The translations under genes were made by a program, and so were the position numbers. From assembly GCA_963594675.1 (NCBI GenBank), contig CAVBGA010000193.1, forward strand, positions 1-64,000: a stretch of 64,000 nucleotides of DNA, in the 5' to 3' direction. Source of the stretch: Ruminococcus_G sp963594675. GTDB taxonomy: Bacteria; Bacillota; Clostridia; Lachnospirales; Lachnospiraceae. The notes below the pieces were generated by a model. It saw only the letters and a program-made list of their open reading frames with translations. It made no database searches and had not been told where the DNA came from. Shown one piece after another: positions 53,643-61,963 of this stretch (position 1 is its first letter; each line of letters begins with the position of its first letter).

Positions 53643-55226
53643 TTAAGCTCTCTTGCGATTTGCAATAAAGAGACCTGCAGCTACTGCCATAATGGCAACA
53701 CCAACGATAGTAAATACATAGGTTCCCATACCACCAGTGGAAGGAAGCTGAGAAATCTTAGTATTCTTAATCTCAGTTGTTGCACTATCTCCTGTTACTG
53801 TTACATTTGTTACTGTCTTATTCTCTTTTACATATGTTGCAGTATAGGTAGATGTTTTTTTACCATCAATAGCGACAGTATATGTTTTCAGTGTTCCATC
53901 TTCGTTATAGTTTGCAGTAATATCAACTGTATGGGTTTTATTTTCCAAAGCATAGCCATCTGGTGCTGTTGTCTCAACCAGAGTGTAGCTTCCTGCATCA
54001 AGGCCAGTAAAGTTCAGACTACCATTTGCATCTGATGTAGCAGTATAAGCTTTCTTGCTATTTTTGTTTGTTAATGTAAATACAGCGCCACTGACTGGTT
54101 TGTTTTCTGTAGTAGAGCTGGAAGATTCTGTAACTTTCTCATCTCCAGTTTTAATAATTTCAGTTGTTTTCTTATTATTTACATTAGTAATGGATCCACC
54201 AAGTGTTGCATCCAAACCAAATGTATAATGATAGGTTATATCTTCTGTTATACCTGTGTCAGGCTGACCTGTAGCACTATCACTGGGGTTCTGGGTATAA
54301 TACAGAGTAACCTTGTTGGTATTAGGATCAAAGTTGTATTTCGCATTATCCCCAAGTGTTGCCTTGTAGGTTACCTTAACCTCTTTGCCACCATTAGCAG
54401 CGATGTAGTTAGAAGCAAATGTAATTGTGAAACTTGCATCATCTCCTGTAGTCAGAGCATAGCTTGCATCACCTGCTTTAACTTCAGCACCATCAACGGT
54501 AACTTTAATAGAATCTTCGTTTAAAGTGAAAGTATCATCCAAACTATCCCTGATTATGTAAGTCAAATCTTTATAAGATTTGCTATAATCCGGGATCTTG
54601 GAATCAATCTGGAATTCTACTTCACTGCCTTTAGCAACATCATCGCCATGATCTACGCCGTTGCTACCAACAATAGTTTTTTTAATAGATAGAGTAGATT
54701 TTTTGGCATATACAGTCTCACCACCAAGAGTAGCATTTGTATTAGCATCTACACTTCCACCGGAGATTTTGCTGTCTTCTCCGTATCCAGCACTAACAAG
54801 CATAGGATTATAGAGTGTTCCATCATCTGTTCCAGAAACTAATACCAAATAGGTACCTGCGCTAACGCTTGCTGTATAACCATTTTCACCTTCTGTAAAG
54901 CTAACAGCATCTAAAGACAGACTTCCATTCTGTAAAGCAGAAACAATGTCAGCAATTTCTGTCTCAGTAGGAGAAGTAACATCAGCAATACTTACACCTG
55001 TAACGGTTTTATAACCTACAAGGCCCTTACCATCTGCCTGATATTCACCTTCTACAATCTTGTAACCTGTAACGGTACCACCTGAACTAACATTTCTAAC
55101 AGTTACTGTTGCAGTATCCCCACTACTAGGAACACTTGTTTCATCTGCGAAAGCGGTGGCTGATGTCGTCAGCACCATGGTTGCTGCTAACAAAAAGGCA
55201 GCAAATTTTTTCAAATACTTTTTCAT
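53643..55226 (-). CDS. Major pilin, SpaA/fimbrial isopeptide-D2 type
   Basis: The 527-residue subunit forms the pilus shaft. It has a signal peptide ending at AFADE, an N-terminal domain, a fimbrial D2 domain (about 170-330; STLSIKKTIVGSNGVDHGDD, TYIIRDSLDDTFTLNEDSIK), a Cna-B/SpaA domain (about 375-450; GAVFTLTNKN, LDAGSYTLVETTAPDGYALE), the sorting signal LPSTGG near residue 495, a membrane span and RKRA. The Lys residues of VYAKKS before the D2 domain may be the polymerisation Lys (YPK-like). Glu in the LVETTAPDGY segment is typical for isopeptide bonds. It is the first gene of the operon. GAGGAG precedes ATG 55226. Confidence 0.95.
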   Translation of the reverse strand: MKKYLKKFAAFLLAATMVLTTSATAFADETSVPSSGDTATVTVRNVSSGGTVTGYKIVEGEYQADGKGLVGYKTVTGVSIADVTSPTETEIADIVSALQNGSLSLDAVSFTEGENGYTASVSAGTYLVLVSGTDDGTLYNPMLVSAGYGEDSKISGGSVDANTNATLGGETVYAKKSTLSIKKTIVGSNGVDHGDDVAKGSEVEFQIDSKIPDYSKSYKDLTYIIRDSLDDTFTLNEDSIKVTVDGAEVKAGDASYALTTGDDASFTITFASNYIAANGGKEVKVTYKATLGDNAKYNFDPNTNKVTLYYTQNPSDSATGQPDTGITEDITYHYTFGLDATLGGSITNVNNKKTTEIIKTGDEKVTESSSSTTENKPVSGAVFTLTNKNSKKAYTATSDANGSLNFTGLDAGSYTLVETTAPDGYALENKTHTVDITANYNEDGTLKTYTVAIDGKKTSTYTATYVKENKTVTNVTVTGDSATTEIKNTKISQLPSTGGMGTYVFTIVGVAIMAVAAGLFIANRKRA

Positions 55227-55265
55227 CGTATTCTCCTCTCTTTTCTGTTTTATAATTTACGCTTC

Positions 55266-55315
55266 GACCATTTTTTCAAAAATAGTCAGTCAAACCAGCT
55301 TATCTGATTTTTCAT
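55266..55315 (-). promoter_or_regulatory. Pilus leader inverted repeat and possible 9-codon ORF
   Basis: GACTATTTTT-GA-AAAAATGGTC (55287-55266) is a near-perfect inverted repeat. Directly upstream, AAAGGAGG followed by ATG (55315) opens a 9-codon frame, MKNQISWFD, ending at 55286. The site-to-ATG distance is only 2 bases, so translation is doubtful. Confidence 0.35.
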
Positions 55316-55334
55316 TGCCTCCTTTCACACATTT

Positions 55335-55365
55335 TTTATAACAACAGCTGCAGTTAACTCCACAA
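55335..55365 (-). promoter_or_regulatory. Possible promoter of the pilus operon
   Basis: TTGTGG (55365-55360) and TATAAA (55340-55335), 19 bases apart (18 with TTATAA), about 110 bases upstream of the pilin gene. Confidence 0.35.
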
Positions 55366-55389
55366 CTGATTGTGTCGACTATCATCTAG

Positions 55390-56154
55390 CTACTCACTCA
55401 TGTTCGTCTGGACAACAAACTCTCCATTAATTCTTTCCACGTTATATACCAGAGGATTTTCATCAGCCCATTTAGGATCGCTTTCTTTCATTTCTGACCA
55501 CTTATGGTAAGCTGCAACAAAATCGTCATGAAGTGTTTTTTCTACTTTTAATCTCTCTTCCACTGCTTCATCAAAATCATCAAAGCGTCCCACATAATAT
55601 CGTTTTCCTTTAAAGCCGATTAAAACCTTATACTTATCATTCCTGGTTCGGTAGACTCCTCGAAAACCGCTAGTATTATCCGAACGACTTTTTCTTTTTG
55701 CAAGCCATTCAACGCAGGTGCCATCCACCATGTGCAGCTGTTCCGGAATTGTTTTCCACAATTCTTTGCGCAAGCAGCCGCAGCTTCGGTAATTTCCATA
55801 TAAAAGATCGCTGGAGGATACCTCCAGACTATTACCGCAGTCGCACTGGCATTTCCAAATAATGGATCCATTTTTTTCTCTCTTTTCCGTAGGAGACAGA
55901 ACAGTTAGTCTCCCAATCTTTCTTCCTGTCAGATCCAACATTCCTCTTTGCTTTTGATGCTGCATACAGCCACAACTTTTGCAATTTCCATTTTTCAAAT
56001 TTCGAGTTAGCGCAGTATGCGTATTGCCACAGTCACAACGACATTCCCACCTGGTCCTTCCGTTTTTATTTTCCGCTCTTTTTATAGCAACCAAATGGCC
56101 AAATCTTTGTCCTGTGATATCTTCCGCCCTACTTTTTTTCTTCATATCTTCCAT
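55390..56154 (-). CDS. AP2-like DNA-binding protein with two zinc-ribbon-like repeats
   Basis: The 254-residue protein starts with two related modules of about 55 residues, each opening with a DLTGRKIGRLTVL-type segment and carrying paired Cys motifs (CRCDCGN with CKSCGC, and CQCDCGN with YRSCGC). An AP2/ERF-like fold follows (about 160-205; TSGFRGVYRTRNDKYKVLIG, KRYYVGRFDDFDEAV). AP2 domains in bacteria and phages usually accompany HNH homing nucleases; no HNH motif is seen here. It lies directly upstream of the pilus operon on the same strand, so it may regulate pili or be a domesticated mobile-element protein. GGAGGGG precedes ATG 56154. Confidence 0.75.
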   Translation of the reverse strand: MEDMKKKSRAEDITGQRFGHLVAIKRAENKNGRTRWECRCDCGNTHTALTRNLKNGNCKSCGCMQHQKQRGMLDLTGRKIGRLTVLSPTEKREKNGSIIWKCQCDCGNSLEVSSSDLLYGNYRSCGCLRKELWKTIPEQLHMVDGTCVEWLAKRKSRSDNTSGFRGVYRTRNDKYKVLIGFKGKRYYVGRFDDFDEAVEERLKVEKTLHDDFVAAYHKWSEMKESDPKWADENPLVYNVERINGEFVVQTNMSE

Positions 56155-56284
56155 AGCAACCCCTCCAAGATACGACTAAGACTAACTAACCCTCTTGTTT
56201 TGCCCATTATACGCTTGAGCTACCCATGTCCTACCCACGTAAGAGAGATGATTTTCTGTCAGAATTTCTCATTGCTGAAACATA

Positions 56285-56337
56285 GTTTCCTATACCGAAA
56301 GGACCTGCCACCGGCAGCTCCTTTCGGTATAGGAAAC
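56285..56337 (-). repeat. Dispersed hairpin repeat, copy D
   Basis: Two 25-base arms (56285-56309 and 56313-56337) pair with a single mismatch around a 3-base loop. The core CTGCC-ACC-GGCAG is shared with copies B and C, as is the mismatch position. The outer TATACCGAAAGG / CCTTTCGGTATA part is special to this copy. It lies directly after the terminator at 56342-56380. Confidence 0.85.
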
Positions 56338-56341
56338 GAAA

Positions 56342-56380
56342 AAAATGCTACAGAAGACTTTTGTCCATCTGCAGCATTTT
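56342..56380 (-). terminator. Terminator after the LytS-type two-component operon
   Basis: AAAATGCTACAG pairs with CTGCAGCATTTT, followed on the minus strand by TTTCG after the T-rich arm. Confidence 0.8.
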
Positions 56381-56419
56381 GCCAAATCCTTACGTTCACT
56401 ATTCTGTTTTCTATTCCCA

Positions 56420-57208
56420 TTACTCCGACTGGTTTAAAATCCCTGCCAAGACCACCTCAGCCCATGAATATTCTGAAAGGAATTCTCCTTCAAATCGATC
56501 CCTCTCTCCCATTGTCTTATCCTGCCATGCAAAATAATCAGAATCACAAAGGGCCGTATTCAACATCTGGCCGTGGGCCGTGGAGATCAGGAGTTCCCTT
56601 GCACCAGCGTCATCCAACACATGTTTTAATCGACTGAGGGCATTATAATAAACCTTCATAAGCTCATTACTGTATTCGCGATTTTCCCAGATTGTACTAT
56701 AAATTTCTTCATTACTAATTTCTTTGCCTCTTCGTGAGGCAATCAAAGCCAAGATTTCCTTTGCTTTTCCATTTAATTTAATGGGTTTTCCATTCTTTAA
56801 CACATTAAAACGTCCAAACATTTGGATATAAAATTCTTTGTGCAGTCGGGCGGAAAGTATGGTCATCTTCTCTACCATCATTTGGATTGTCTCTTTTTTA
56901 TAAGGTTTTATGATATAGTAATCCCCGCCAATCTCATTAAAATTTCGAAGATAATCATCATAGGCCGAGATAAATACAATTAAAAGTCCCGGATGAAATT
57001 CCCTAAGTTTGACCGCAAGTTCAATACCATTCATCCCCGGCAAACAAACATCCAAGATGGCAAGTTCAAAGTCATTTTCCTGTGCATAAGAAATTGCTTC
57101 TTCCGCCGTTTGAAATTGTGCAACCACATTTAAATTGGATATATCCTTGCTGTTTCGCATAAAGCTACGCAGCATAATTGCCTCATCGTCTACCAAAATA
57201 GCTCTCAT
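56420..57208 (-). CDS. Response regulator with SARP-like winged-helix output
   Basis: The 262-residue regulator has a receiver domain (AILVDDEAIMLRSF; Asp in LAILDVCLPGMNGIEL; Lys in YYIIKPYKKETIQ) and a C-terminal domain like the winged-helix part of transcriptional activators (FYIQMFGRFNVLKNGKPIKL, KEILALIASRRGKEISNEEI, ALSRLKHVLDDAGA). It is not LytTR or OmpR in the strict sense. Its ATG overlaps the kinase stop (ATGA). The nearest downstream genes are the AP2-like protein and the pilus operon, which are candidate targets. Confidence 0.88.
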   Translation of the reverse strand: MRAILVDDEAIMLRSFMRNSKDISNLNVVAQFQTAEEAISYAQENDFELAILDVCLPGMNGIELAVKLREFHPGLLIVFISAYDDYLRNFNEIGGDYYIIKPYKKETIQMMVEKMTILSARLHKEFYIQMFGRFNVLKNGKPIKLNGKAKEILALIASRRGKEISNEEIYSTIWENREYSNELMKVYYNALSRLKHVLDDAGARELLISTAHGQMLNTALCDSDYFAWQDKTMGERDRFEGEFLSEYSWAEVVLAGILNQSE

Positions 57209-57990
57209 GCTTCTTCCATCCCCTTCTCATCTCTAATCGGAATTGTAACCGTAACCTTTGTCCCTATGTCAACTCGGCTGTCAACAGAAACATCTGCCTG
57301 CAACAAGGTTGCCAATCGAAAAATCAGATTTGCAAGTCCACTGGAGTCTCTTTCTCCACTCTCGACTTCCTGCATGGTTTTCTCATAATCGAATCCCACA
57401 CCATTGTCTTCTACGCATATGACATAACAATCCTCAGCACGTCTACTTGAAACTTTGACCTTTCCACCGGCAGCCCCACGATCAAAAATACCATGACGTA
57501 CTGCGTTTTCCACAATAGGCTGAATGCTCAGAGGAATAATATCAAAGTCTTTTTCCTGACAATCGTATTCCACGTTAAGTCGATCACCAAAACGCATTTT
57601 TTCGATATTTACATAAGATACAATATTTTCCATTTCCTGAGAGAAAGGAACCAGCACATCGCTTGACATAGAACGAATACAGGCCCTTAGATGGGTGGTA
57701 AAATCATAAATCAAATCCGATGCATATTCAGGATCTTCCAGTACAATTTCCCGAATAGATGAAAGAGCATTATATAGGAAATGAGGCTGCATTTGACTGC
57801 TTGCATTTTTGGCTCTTGTTTGTTCAAGTTTATTCTGTGTACTCTTCAGCTCCTGCTTAAGAGCCATCTGCTCCTCTCTATATTGCTTCAAATCTACAAC
57901 CACAGAATATCCATACATAATGCCAGAAGGAGTGCGTTTCGCATCCATAATATCGGAAACTTCTATAAGCTTGCCATTCTTACAGAGCAT
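57205..57990 (-). CDS. LytS-type histidine kinase part, out of frame with its sensor part
   Basis: This 261-codon frame begins inside a PAS domain (MLCKNGKLIEVSDIMDAKRT) and has no ribosome site of its own. A coiled linker follows (about 35-65), then the His_kinase domain with phospho-His in SSQMQPHFLYNALSSIREI, and a HATPase domain (QPIVENAVRHGIFDRG, VEDNGVGFDYE). It is the C-terminal continuation of 57963-59642. One additional G in the G8 run at 58013-58020 would join them into one protein of about 812 residues. As given, the kinase can be made only by frameshifting or from an internal start. Confidence 0.85.
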   Translation of the reverse strand: MLCKNGKLIEVSDIMDAKRTPSGIMYGYSVVVDLKQYREEQMALKQELKSTQNKLEQTRAKNASSQMQPHFLYNALSSIREIVLEDPEYASDLIYDFTTHLRACIRSMSSDVLVPFSQEMENIVSYVNIEKMRFGDRLNVEYDCQEKDFDIIPLSIQPIVENAVRHGIFDRGAAGGKVKVSSRRAEDCYVICVEDNGVGFDYEKTMQEVESGERDSSGLANLIFRLATLLQADVSVDSRVDIGTKVTVTIPIRDEKGMEEA

Positions 57991-59642
57991 ACGATATTCG
58001 CATTTTTCCGCGCCCCCCCCGTTTTGGCTATTTTGCCCAAAAAGGAGATGTATTTCTCTCTATCTTCTGTGCATATTAGCAGGTAGTATAAATGTTGCGG
58101 ACCAATAATTTCATCAATCTCAGCATGGGTATAACCCAACATTTTACATAATCCCTCACTATAATAGTTTACATGAATGGGGTTGGTAAGGATATGTCTG
58201 TGTACCGCTCCCGGTATCTGCGCATAAGTATCTAAGGCTTTTTCATGTTCATAATGCAAATCACTAACATCAAAAAGCACGCAGAAAATATGTTTTATCT
58301 TGCCATCTGTGTCTGCAATAGGAATCATCTTTGTCTTAAGCCAGTAAAATTTATCAGGTTCCGGTGCAAGAATAGTTTCAAATGAACAATTTATCCCCTT
58401 TTTCTTGGCAATTTCAATCTCTGATTCCAACTCTTCAAAATCAAATTCCGGATGCATATGTTTATAACTTTCATAAGCATCTATGGTTCCGTTTAAGGCA
58501 CCTAATTTCAAATCACCAAAATTTTCCTGCATGGTTTTGATGGTCCCGGTATCAACCTCATACTCAAGCACCGCACAATGCGTAGAACTCAAAATATTTT
58601 TGTAATTTTCATTATAATGTTTAATCAGGTCCGCCTCCCTATCTTGTCGACGCATATGACTCCATCCAGCAAGCACAATAATAACAATACATGCTATTAA
58701 AATCAGCACCACACTTATTAATGTTTTTTCCATTCGCTTTAGATTATCACTATAGTTTGCACTGGCATTTGCCTCATCCATAAAACCATATAATTTCCAA
58801 CCACATTCGTCTAATGCTACACATCCCACGAAGCATCGACTTCCATTTATTTCTATCTTTTGTGCTTCATCGTCATCAGAAAGCCCTTGCACGCCATCGC
58901 TAAGATCATTAATATTCAAGGTACCACTTTCAGAAATATTATATTTCGCTAAAAAATCATACGCACTTTCATTCCTAGCAATCACAGCTCCAGATTCATC
59001 GCACACAAAGAGAATCGATGATGCATCCGCAGTATCCGCTTGTACAAAAAGAGCATCCTCCAGAACAGAAATCTCTTTACTGCAAAAGAGAACTCCCAAC
59101 ATCTTGCCATTCTCATCATATGCAGGCACAGATAAAATTACCCTAGGCTCACCTGTAGCTTTTGTTTCCGACAGATATTCACAAATTTGAGTGTGACTTC
59201 CATCCATAATTTCCTGAAAATATTCCCGATCCGAACAATTACCAATGGAAGTACCCTGATAATCAATCACATTTCCTTCTGTATCTGCCAAGCACAGGGT
59301 GCACAGTTCAAATGTACGAATGATAGAATTCAAAGTGGGTTGTATTCCTTTACTTGCAAAATGCCTGCCATCTGCCAACATGTCTGCAACAAGCCTTAGT
59401 GGTTGAAATTGTTCATTCATATGGTTTTTGAAAGCCGATTTCTGCATACCCACTGTAGACTCTACTTCTGTAAGTGCACGAGATTCCACATTTTTCATCA
59501 GATTCACTTCGCAATGTAAAAATATAAAAACGCTTATAACCATAACTACAATGGCACACAGAAGGGATACATGTCGCTTTATAAAACGGCAGCACAGCCT
59601 ATTTAAAGTTCTTTTATGATATAAATTTTCATTCTTTTCCAT
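57963..59642 (-). CDS. Sensor part of split histidine kinase (dCache-PAS)
   Basis: The frame encodes 559 residues: a membrane span at about 28-48, a large external dCache-like sensor (LADTEGNVIDYQGTSIGNCS, SETKATGEPRVILSVPAYDE), a second span near 310-330, a PAS domain with PAC (TDGKIKHIFCVLFDVSDLHY), and the start of a second PAS domain. After the G8 run the frame turns into unrelated sequence and stops (NIVCSVRMASL). In the +1 frame the PAS continues as AEKCEYRMLCKNGKLIEV. With eight Gs the product is a sensor without kinase domains. With nine it is a complete kinase. The start ATG 59642 has only a weak ribosome site. Confidence 0.85.
   Translation of the reverse strand: MEKNENLYHKRTLNRLCCRFIKRHVSLLCAIVVMVISVFIFLHCEVNLMKNVESRALTEVESTVGMQKSAFKNHMNEQFQPLRLVADMLADGRHFASKGIQPTLNSIIRTFELCTLCLADTEGNVIDYQGTSIGNCSDREYFQEIMDGSHTQICEYLSETKATGEPRVILSVPAYDENGKMLGVLFCSKEISVLEDALFVQADTADASSILFVCDESGAVIARNESAYDFLAKYNISESGTLNINDLSDGVQGLSDDDEAQKIEINGSRCFVGCVALDECGWKLYGFMDEANASANYSDNLKRMEKTLISVVLILIACIVIIVLAGWSHMRRQDREADLIKHYNENYKNILSSTHCAVLEYEVDTGTIKTMQENFGDLKLGALNGTIDAYESYKHMHPEFDFEELESEIEIAKKKGINCSFETILAPEPDKFYWLKTKMIPIADTDGKIKHIFCVLFDVSDLHYEHEKALDTYAQIPGAVHRHILTNPIHVNYYSEGLCKMLGYTHAEIDEIIGPQHLYYLLICTEDREKYISFLGKIAKTGGARKNANIVCSVRMASL
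58013..58020 (-). repeat. Homopolymeric G8 tract in the sensor kinase gene
   Basis: Eight Cs on the plus strand (eight Gs in the coding strand) lie within the codons for the second PAS domain. Seven Gs give a stop about 11 codons on. Eight give the frame seen here. Nine restore the full kinase. Confidence 0.9.
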
Positions 59643-59666
59643 AACTCATATATATCCATCCTATAA

Positions 59667-59696
59667 ATTATCAAAATTCCACCCACATAATACCAA
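59667..59696 (-). promoter_or_regulatory. Possible promoter of the sensor kinase operon
   Basis: TTGGTA (59696-59691), 18 bases, then GATAAT (59672-59667) on the minus strand, 25 bases upstream of the start codon. Confidence 0.35.
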
Positions 59697-59798
59697 CAAA
59701 TTGATATCTGTCGTTTTAATTTGACAAACACGGCAAAAATTACCACCGCTACAGCGGCAACATAGCCCTTATTGTTGTGGTACAGCTAAACCTGTATA

Positions 59799-59829
59799 TA
59801 AAAAAGGCTGCCTGTTGGCAACCTTTTTT
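59799..59829. terminator. Bidirectional terminator after the VWA gene
   Basis: AAAAAGGCTGCC pairs with GGCAACCTTTTT around TGTT, with T/A runs on both sides. Confidence 0.88.
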
Positions 59830-59835
59830 ATATTC

Positions 59836-61029
59836 TCATCGAACCAGCAAGCGTTTAATACCATCCTCCAGTCCCTGCAGTGTCAGTCCATACATAGGAA
59901 ATATCCTTCTTATTTCCTGAATGGTATAGTGTCCATAACTTCGACTCCAGAGTTCTTCTCGAATGGGATTCAGCCAAATTTTTTTCTTATAATAGTGGTC
60001 CAATTTTTTCAACCACTCAATACCTGGCTCCTCATTGTAGCGGCTATAATAGATATTTCCGCCTTGGCTGAGAAGCTCATAGGGTGCCATAGAAGCATCC
60101 CCTACAAAGATCACTTTATACTCACTATCCAGCTTATGCATGACCCACTCCGTTTCTACGCTTTCCGAAAGCATGCAATAGGGTGTGGTATACAGGCGAT
60201 CATAGATACAATTATGAAAATAATAGACCTGCAGATCCTTGAAATGATTGGATTTTCGCATAGCCTGAAAGAGCTGACTACAGATTCGGCTATAACAGGC
60301 CATGGAACCATCGGAATCTATCAAGAGCAGCACTTTGACTGTGTTTTTCCTGGGCTTTTCGTAGGCCAGAGTTAAGAGACCACCATTTTCACAGGTGGCA
60401 TCTATCGTTTCTTCCACGTCCAGCTCTGTTTTCGCCGCATCCACTCGGGAAGAGTATTGCCGCAGCTTACGAAAGGCCATCTGAAACTGCCGAATGTCCA
60501 ACTCATTGTCCTCCCGGAAGTCCCGGAAATTTCTCTCTCCTGCAATCTGCACCGCCGAGCGATGCCGACTCTCTCCTCCCACGCGAATTCCAGAAGGATG
60601 ATAGCCCCCTCGGCCCATAGGGGAAGTTCCCCCAGTACCAATCCAATAATTGCCTCCGTGATGCTTTTCCTTCTGCTCCTGGATTCTCTCCTGAAACATT
60701 TGCAAAAGCTCCTGCAGACTGGAAATGGCTTTTTCTGGCATGGGCTTATCCTGAAGATCTCTCTCAAGTTCCCCATCGGAGAGCCATTTCCAAAATTCTT
60801 CCGGCAAATCCTCCGGGGTCTGAATGCCCTGAAAATATTCAGCAAAGACCTGATCAAATTTATCATAATCCGCCTCTGTCTTGATCAAAATACTCCGACA
60901 AAGATGATAAAAAGAGGTTAAGGATGATCCTGCCAATCTCTGGTTAAGAGCCTCCATAAGGGTCATCCACTCATTCATGGAAACGGAAAGGCCTCTGGCT
61001 CTCAGCAGATAAAAAAACGTTAAAAACAT
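59836..61029 (-). CDS. VWA (CoxE-like) domain protein
   Basis: The 397-residue cytoplasmic protein of the CoxE-like family has a helical N-terminal part, a Gly/Arg-rich middle (GGTSPMGRGGYHPSG) and a VWA domain from about residue 225. The metal site is visible as LLLIDSDGSMACY, with the later Asp in VIFVGDASMAPYEL. Such proteins work with the MoxR ATPase encoded just upstream (12-base gap) as a chaperone-like or metal-insertion pair. The client is unknown. GGTGGTAG precedes ATG 61029. Confidence 0.9.
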   Translation of the reverse strand: MFLTFFYLLRARGLSVSMNEWMTLMEALNQRLAGSSLTSFYHLCRSILIKTEADYDKFDQVFAEYFQGIQTPEDLPEEFWKWLSDGELERDLQDKPMPEKAISSLQELLQMFQERIQEQKEKHHGGNYWIGTGGTSPMGRGGYHPSGIRVGGESRHRSAVQIAGERNFRDFREDNELDIRQFQMAFRKLRQYSSRVDAAKTELDVEETIDATCENGGLLTLAYEKPRKNTVKVLLLIDSDGSMACYSRICSQLFQAMRKSNHFKDLQVYYFHNCIYDRLYTTPYCMLSESVETEWVMHKLDSEYKVIFVGDASMAPYELLSQGGNIYYSRYNEEPGIEWLKKLDHYYKKKIWLNPIREELWSRSYGHYTIQEIRRIFPMYGLTLQGLEDGIKRLLVR

Positions 61030-61041
61030 TCTACCACCTTA

Positions 61042-61887
61042 CTACCACCTCTTAGAGGCAAATCCGCCCCTGCTCTTTGCCATCTCCATAGCTTCAATAT
61101 CCTGATTTTTCTTTAAAAGAACCCCCACAAAAGGAATTTCCTTTGTGATCCGATCCACACTGATGCCACTGATTATAAGAGCCTGAATCCAATCCAGAAG
61201 CTCGGAGGTTCCAGGTTTTTTTTGAATATTTCTCATGGAACGAATCTCATAAAAAGCCTCGATAGCTTTGGATACTAATTTTTCATCAATATCTCCATAA
61301 TGCACCTTAATGATCTCCCGCATTTTCTCTTCACCTGGAAACTCTATATAATGGAAGATACACCTTCTCAAAAAGGCATCTGGCAGTTCTTTTTCCGCAT
61401 TGGAGGTGATAATCACAATAGGTCTTTGTTTTGCCTTAATGGTCTCCTTGGTTTCATTGATGTAGAATTCCATCTTGTCCAGCTCCCAGAGCAAGTCATT
61501 GGGAAATTCCAGATCCGCCTTGTCAATTTCATCAATCAGAAGTACCACCTGTTCTTCTGAAGCAAAAGCCTCTCCTAACTTTCCTAGCTTAATATATTGC
61601 TTCACGTCCTTCACATCTCCCTCACCAAACTGGCTGTCATAGAGACGCTGCACCGTGTCATAAACATAGAGGCCTTCCTGGGCCTTGGTGGTGGACTTAA
61701 TGCTCCAAATCAATAGTTTCTTATGAAGGGTCTCCGCAATAGCTTCTGCCAGCATGGTCTTGCCGGTTCCCGGCTCACCCTTAATCAAAAGAGGTTTCTC
61801 CAGAGCCATAGCCACATTGCAGGTATTCATCAATTCATCCCCGGCAACATATTTGCTGCCCATATCAAATGTCCTAAGTTTTTCCAT
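61042..61887 (-). CDS. MoxR-type AAA ATPase
   Basis: The 281-residue AAA+ ATPase has Walker A GEPGTGKT at residues 37-44, Walker B in QVVLLIDEIDKADLEFPND, sensor 1 in RPIVIITSNAEKELPDAFLR, and an arginine-finger-like RRCIFHYIEFP. It belongs to the MoxR/CoxD class that pairs with VWA proteins and remodels or matures a partner complex. AGAGGAGAA precedes ATG 61887. Four genes, SGNH hydrolase, NlpC/P60, MoxR and VWA, run in the same direction and may be one transcript. Confidence 0.93.
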   Translation of the reverse strand: MEKLRTFDMGSKYVAGDELMNTCNVAMALEKPLLIKGEPGTGKTMLAEAIAETLHKKLLIWSIKSTTKAQEGLYVYDTVQRLYDSQFGEGDVKDVKQYIKLGKLGEAFASEEQVVLLIDEIDKADLEFPNDLLWELDKMEFYINETKETIKAKQRPIVIITSNAEKELPDAFLRRCIFHYIEFPGEEKMREIIKVHYGDIDEKLVSKAIEAFYEIRSMRNIQKKPGTSELLDWIQALIISGISVDRITKEIPFVGVLLKKNQDIEAMEMAKSRGGFASKRW

Positions 61888-61963
61888 AGTTCTCCTCTAA
61901 TTTTTCCCTCAAGCATCTTTCCTATTTTCTTTGCTTATAGGCTTTTCCTTCTATATCCTTACA

